DNA from: an uncultured Prevotella sp.
GTDB lineage: Bacteria > Bacteroidota > Bacteroidia > Bacteroidales > Bacteroidaceae
Assembly: GCA_900542795.1 (NCBI GenBank)
Contig: UQPD01000103.1
Coordinates: forward strand, 1-9,391
Length of the DNA stretch: 9,391 bases
Direction: 5' to 3'
Part shown: piece by piece, positions 5,855 to 9,391 of the stretch
How the letters are laid out: each line of letters starts with the position of its first letter
How positions within the stretch are numbered: position 1 is the stretch's first letter
Position numbers and translations under genes: made by a program
The notes under the pieces: model-generated
Seen by the model: only the letters and a program-made list of their open reading frames with translations
Databases searched by the model: none
What the model was told of the DNA's origin: nothing

Positions 5855-6015
5855 GGCTTCGGTTCGGAAGAAAAAATGAAAATTTTTTGATTTTCATTTT
5901 GTCCTTCACTCACCTTGCACTACTTTGCTTTGCGAAGTTAGGCTGCGGTTCGGAAGAAAAAATGAAATTTTTTTTGATTTTCATTTTGTCCTTCACTCAC
6001 CTTGCACTAACTTTG
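5855..6015 (+). repeat. Imperfect tandem repeat carrying two promoter copies
   Basis: Copy A is 5855-5927 (73 nt) and copy B is 5941-6015 (75 nt), separated by 13 nt. They differ by one substitution (T5859 against G5945), changes in the A/T tract (A4T6 in copy A, A3T8 in copy B), and one missing base in the -7 box of copy A. Both contain TTTG and CTCACCTTGCAC in the same spacing. Each copy also has an AT-rich inverted repeat just upstream of and overlapping the -33 box: 11 bp in copy A (5873-5883 with 5890-5900), 9 bp in copy B (5959-5967 with 5979-5987). Confidence 0.9.
5978..6015 (+). promoter_or_regulatory. Promoter of fbp (second repeat copy)
   Basis: TTTG (5985-5988), 19 nt, then TAACTTTG (6008-6015) matches the Bacteroidetes consensus in full. 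The predicted start near 6019-6022 gives a short leader of about 15-18 nt before the ATG at 6037. In the upstream repeat copy the equivalent box is TACTTTG (5921-5927), one base short, so it should be weaker or silent. Confidence 0.82.
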
Positions 6016-6036
6016 GAGGCATTAAAATTTAAGACT

Positions 6037-8025
6037 ATGCCAAAACCAACAATTTCAAACCGAAACATAAATGCAGATATGAGATATCTAAAACTCTTAG
6101 CAAGAGATTTTCCAACTATCTCACAAGTGACAACCGAAATTATCAATTTGGAAGCTATTCTGCATTTACCCAAACCGACAGAACACTTTCTTGCCGATTT
6201 GCACGGTGAGACAGAAGCGTTTCAGCATGTACTGCGTAATGCGTCGGGTAATATTAAACGTAAAGTAAAGGAACTGTTTGGCAATACATTGCGCGAAAAA
6301 GAAATTCGCGACCTCTGTACGCTAATCTATTATCCTAAACAAAAATTGGAGTTGGTGAAGCAAAATGATACAGATTTGTCAGACTATTACCAAACTACGC
6401 TCAACCAACTTATTGCTGTGTGCCGTAATGTTTCTTCAAAATATACGCGCTCAAAGGTACGTAAAAGTCTGCCACCTGAATTTGCCTATATTATTGAGGA
6501 GTTGTTGCACGAAAGTAGTGACGACCGCAATAAACAAGCCTATGTAGGCGTGATTATTCAAACCATTATTGGAACAGGACGTGCAGCAGGTTTTGTAATG
6601 GCTATTTGCGAACTTATTCAACGCTTGTCTATCGACCAACTCCATATTCTTGGCGATATCTTCGATCGTGGACCTGGAGCACACCTTATTATGGACACGC
6701 TTAGCAAATACCATAACTGGGACATCCAATGGGGTAATCACGACATCTTGTGGATGGGAGCTGCTGCGGGTAATAAAGTTTGTATAGCCAGCGTGTTGCG
6801 TTTGTCGTTTCGCTATGCTAACATGCAAACGTTAGAGGAGGGTTATGGCATCAATATGGTTCCGATGGCAACATTTGCAATGGAAACCTATGCTGACGAC
6901 TCTTGCAAAGTGTTCTTCCCTAAAATTGAAGACCCTAACCGTCGCCCTAACGAAAAGACTTGTAAGCTAATTGCACAAATGCATAAGGCTATTGCTATCA
7001 TTCAGTTTAAACTCGAAGGTCAGCTCTATCAGCAGCATCCGGAGTGGAATATGGATGACAGGAAACTTCTTGAAACCATAGATTTTGAAAAAGGCACTTG
7101 CTGCGTTGATGGAACAGTGTATCCTTTAACTGACTTAAATTTCCCAACACTCAATCCAGCTAATCCTTATCAGCTAACAGCCGAGGAAGAAGACCTTATC
7201 AATCGTTTGCAACATTCATTCCTTATTTCCGATCGTTTGCAATCTCATGTGCAACAGCTTTTGTTGCATGGTAGCATGTATGGCATTTACAATTCAAACT
7301 TGTTGTTCCATGCTTCAGTTCCTATGAATCAGGATGGTTCGCTCAAAAAAATTGATGTAGAAGGACAAACTGTTTCAGGACGTGAACTAATGAATAGGGT
7401 AGAGGAGTTGGTGCGTATGGCATTCGATGAAGATGTTGATGTAACAGAACGTCAACGTGCTTCAGACTACTTCTGGTATTTGTGGTGTGGTCCAGATTCT
7501 CCATTGTTCGATAAGTCGAAAATGTCAACCTTCGAACGTTACTTTATTGAAGATAAAGCAACGCATAAGGAGGAAAAGGGATATTATTACACTTTGCGCG
7601 ACAATGCAGATGTTTGCGATCATCTTATGGATTCGTTTGGCGTAGCAGGTAAGCATCGTCACATCATTAACGGACATGTACCCGTGCGTGCCTCAAATGG
7701 TGAAAATCCTATCAAGGCAGATGGCAAGCTGATGGTGATTGACGGAGGATTTGCAAAGGCTTATCACAACACCACAGGCATTGCAGGTTACACCTTGGTT
7801 TACCACTCACGAGGTTTCCAATTGGTGCAACACGCTCCCTTTACTTCAACCGAAGAGGCTATACTTAATGGCACAGACATTCAGTCAACAACTCAAATTG
7901 TTGAGATGATGGGACATCGTGCAATGGTAAACGATACTGATAAAGGTGCAGAATTGCGCGAACAAATTGCAGATCTTGAAAAACTGCTTGTGGCTTATCG
8001 TCGCGGATTTATCAAGGAAATGTAA
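6037..8025 (+). CDS. fbp: Fructose-1,6-bisphosphatase, class III
   Basis: Fbp hydrolyses fructose 1,6-bisphosphate to fructose 6-phosphate, the committed step of gluconeogenesis. It is the Firmicutes/Bacteroidetes class III type, a large metallophosphoesterase-fold enzyme unrelated to E. coli Fbp; family members are typically Mn-dependent. With the start at 6037 the protein is 662 aa, normal for the family. Metal-site motifs are DLHGE at 54-58, GDIFDRG at 206-212, WGNHD at 232-236, NGHVPV at 545-550 and DGGF at 569-572. TEIINLEAIL at 33-42 and FQHVLRNASG at 62-71 are also family-conserved. The frame is open back to an ATG at 5770, which would add 89 residues. I prefer 6037 because a consensus promoter ends at 6015 and the extension is just the translated AT-rich repeat. 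6079 is a less likely later start. No internal stop or frameshift is seen. Confidence 0.95.
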   Translation: MPKPTISNRNINADMRYLKLLARDFPTISQVTTEIINLEAILHLPKPTEHFLADLHGETEAFQHVLRNASGNIKRKVKELFGNTLREKEIRDLCTLIYYPKQKLELVKQNDTDLSDYYQTTLNQLIAVCRNVSSKYTRSKVRKSLPPEFAYIIEELLHESSDDRNKQAYVGVIIQTIIGTGRAAGFVMAICELIQRLSIDQLHILGDIFDRGPGAHLIMDTLSKYHNWDIQWGNHDILWMGAAAGNKVCIASVLRLSFRYANMQTLEEGYGINMVPMATFAMETYADDSCKVFFPKIEDPNRRPNEKTCKLIAQMHKAIAIIQFKLEGQLYQQHPEWNMDDRKLLETIDFEKGTCCVDGTVYPLTDLNFPTLNPANPYQLTAEEEDLINRLQHSFLISDRLQSHVQQLLLHGSMYGIYNSNLLFHASVPMNQDGSLKKIDVEGQTVSGRELMNRVEELVRMAFDEDVDVTERQRASDYFWYLWCGPDSPLFDKSKMSTFERYFIEDKATHKEEKGYYYTLRDNADVCDHLMDSFGVAGKHRHIINGHVPVRASNGENPIKADGKLMVIDGGFAKAYHNTTGIAGYTLVYHSRGFQLVQHAPFTSTEEAILNGTDIQSTTQIVEMMGHRAMVNDTDKGAELREQIADLEKLLVAYRRGFIKEM

Positions 8026-8038
8026 TTGTAAAGAAAAT

Positions 8039-8091
8039 GAAGAGGGGGGCTTCAAAATGACTCTCTCTCTCTTCTCCATATATCCCTCTTC
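8039..8091. repeat. Inverted repeat with CT-rich tract between fbp and sdaA
   Basis: GAAGAGGG (8039-8046) pairs perfectly with CCCTCTTC (8084-8091). Between them lie six G in a row (8044-8049) and a dinucleotide tract CTCTCTCTCTC (8061-8071), which allows several slipped pairings with the purine arm. It is followed by TCAAAAAAAC, with no T tract on the plus strand, so it is not a standard terminator for fbp. It ends 21 nt before the sdaA start. Confidence 0.5.
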
Positions 8092-8112
8092 TCAAAAAAA
8101 CTTTTCAAAATA

Positions 8113-9312
8113 ATGAAATCACTTAAAGAATTATATCGCATAGGCATCGGTCCGTCATCATCGCATACCATAGGTCCGCGCACTGCTGCCGAAACTTATT
8201 TAAGAAAACATCCCGATGCACAAGGCTTTCGCGTAACACTTTATGGCAGTTTGGCAGCTACAGGCAAGGGACACTTAACAGATTATGCCATACTTCAGGT
8301 GTTGGGCGAAAATCGAACGGAACTTATTTGGTGTCCTGAAATCGTGTTGCCCTTCCATCCTAATGGTATGAAGTTTGAAGTTCGCAAAAATAATAGCGAC
8401 TTTCAAGACGCTTGGACCGTTTATAGTGTAGGTGGTGGCGCATTAGTAGAAGAGGGTCAAGTGCAAGCTGATACGCCCGATGTATATGACCTCGACCACT
8501 TGTCAGACATTCAGCAATGGTGTCAAGAGCGTGGTGTGTCATATTGGGAATATGTGCAACACTGCGAGGGTACTGAAATATGGGATTATCTTGAAAAAGT
8601 ATGGCACACCATGTGCGAGGCTGTTGAGCGTGGCATTGAACACGAAGGAGTGTTGCCAGGTGCATTAAAACTTCGTCGTAAGGCTCCCGACTATTACATT
8701 CGTGCCATGGGTTATCCCACTAATCTTCAGTCGCGTGCCTTTGTCTTTGCTTATGCTTTGGCTGTGAGTGAGGAGAATGCTTCGGGCGGAACCATAGTTA
8801 CAGCACCTACTTGTGGGGCAAGTGGGGTAGTACCTGCAGTGCTTTATCATCTTAGCAAAACTCGTAAATTCCAAGAAACGCGTATATTGCATGCACTTGC
8901 CACAGCAGGTATTGTAGGTAACATCGCTAAGAGTCGTGCTTCTATCTCAGGTGCAGAGGCTGGATGTCAAGCAGAAGTAGGTGTAGCATGTGCCATGGCA
9001 GCTGCAGCTTCTAACTATTTGTTTGGCGGTTCTTTAGCAACCATTGAGTATGCAGCCGAAATGGGATTGGAACATCACTTAGGAATGACATGCGACCCTG
9101 TATGTGGCTTAGTGCAAATACCTTGTATTGAGCGTAATGCCCATGCAGCAGCTCGTGCACTCGATGCTAATATATATGCCAATCTTTCAGATGGAGCTCA
9201 TCGCATCATTTACGATAAAACCGTAGAGGTAATGAAAGAAACCGGACACGATTTACCTTCGCTTTATCGCGAAACCTCTGAGGGCGGCTTGGCAAAGGAC
9301 TTTCGTGGTTAA
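8113..9312 (+). CDS. sdaA: L-serine ammonia-lyase, single-chain iron-sulfur type
   Basis: SdaA deaminates L-serine to pyruvate and ammonia using a [4Fe-4S] cluster instead of PLP. Both family domains are on one 399-aa chain. The N-terminal beta-type domain carries GPSSSHTIGP at 13-22. The catalytic alpha-type domain (about 155-399) carries APTCGASGVVPAVL at 231-244, GAEAGCQAEVG at 280-290 and the CDPVCGLVQIPCIERN block from 327. C285, C327 and C338 match the three cluster cysteines of the Legionella enzyme by motif and by spacing (42 and 11 residues). The chain is shorter than E. coli SdaA (454 aa). It ends in FRG with no C-terminal cysteine, unlike the Legionella enzyme. It follows fbp by 87 bp; I see no TAnnTTTG box in the gap, so readthrough from fbp or a non-consensus promoter is likely. 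Confidence 0.96.
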   Translation: MKSLKELYRIGIGPSSSHTIGPRTAAETYLRKHPDAQGFRVTLYGSLAATGKGHLTDYAILQVLGENRTELIWCPEIVLPFHPNGMKFEVRKNNSDFQDAWTVYSVGGGALVEEGQVQADTPDVYDLDHLSDIQQWCQERGVSYWEYVQHCEGTEIWDYLEKVWHTMCEAVERGIEHEGVLPGALKLRRKAPDYYIRAMGYPTNLQSRAFVFAYALAVSEENASGGTIVTAPTCGASGVVPAVLYHLSKTRKFQETRILHALATAGIVGNIAKSRASISGAEAGCQAEVGVACAMAAAASNYLFGGSLATIEYAAEMGLEHHLGMTCDPVCGLVQIPCIERNAHAAARALDANIYANLSDGAHRIIYDKTVEVMKETGHDLPSLYRETSEGGLAKDFRG

Positions 9313-9326
9313 TTTATAGGATAGTG

Positions 9327-9357
9327 AAGTCGTTCTAATAATGGTTAGAACCTACTT
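9327..9357 (+). terminator. Hairpin after sdaA, possible weak terminator
   Basis: GTTCTAA (9332-9338) and TTAGAAC (9345-9351) form a perfect 7-bp stem with a 6-nt loop. AAGT (9327-9330) and ACTT (9354-9357) extend it across a small internal loop. It lies 14 nt past the sdaA stop codon, where a terminator would be expected, but no T tract follows, so termination is uncertain. Confidence 0.4.
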
Positions 9358-9391
9358 AACACAATAAACAACACTATATATAATAAAAGTA

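Noticed and set aside
5855..6015. CRISPR array or insertion-sequence ends
   Set aside because: There are only two copies, with a 13-nt spacer, no transposase and no target duplication; the content is a promoter.
5770..6036. A small hydrophobic membrane protein or signal peptide fused to Fbp
   Set aside because: The hydrophobic residues come from T-rich promoter repeat DNA. A consensus promoter lies inside it and known class III FBPases do not need such an extension.

Overview
The window is an ordinary-looking chromosomal stretch from a member of the Bacteroidales, most likely Prevotellaceae or a close relative. This rests on three things. Several intergenic regions carry the Bacteroidetes-type promoter (TTTG, 19-21 nt, TAnnTTTG). 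Shine-Dalgarno sequences are weak or absent. The gene set also fits: class III fructose-1,6-bisphosphatase, single-chain Fe-S serine dehydratase, and a yicC-gmk-nadD cluster. Base composition is moderately AT-rich. The taxon is inferred from sequence style and was not checked by a search.

Layout. Positions 1-160 hold nothing I can name. On the minus strand follow an initiator tRNA-Met (204-276) with its own promoter (340-371) and a strong intrinsic terminator (168-197), an intracellular GH13 alpha-amylase-family enzyme (432-2117), and fabD (2288-3190), which ends in a strong terminator (2189-2247). A divergent intergenic region (3191-3537) carries a fabD promoter and a yicC promoter. On the plus strand come yicC, gmk and nadD, probably one operon. 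A 389-bp gap (5648-6036) follows, with a structured stretch and then a 73-75 bp imperfect tandem repeat whose second copy holds the apparent fbp promoter. Then come fbp (class III, 662 aa from the start I prefer) and sdaA.

Functionally this is housekeeping and central metabolism: translation initiation (initiator tRNA), glucan breakdown (GH13), fatty-acid synthesis (FabD supplies malonyl-ACP), RNA turnover (YicC), GDP supply (Gmk), NAD synthesis (NadD), gluconeogenesis (Fbp), and serine to pyruvate plus ammonia (SdaA). Pyruvate from SdaA can in principle feed the gluconeogenic route through Fbp, but nothing in the sequence shows the two are co-regulated.

I found no mobile element, CRISPR array, defence system or other evident new multi-gene system. 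The points most worth checking are in the control regions. A promoter module about 38 nt long is shared by yicC and fbp well beyond the core boxes (32 of 38 positions). It is duplicated in tandem ahead of fbp, with a one-base loss in the -7 box of the upstream copy. The fabD promoter has a perfect 14-bp palindrome where the -33 box would be. The initiator tRNA has A29-U41 in place of the first of the three usual G-C pairs of its anticodon stem.
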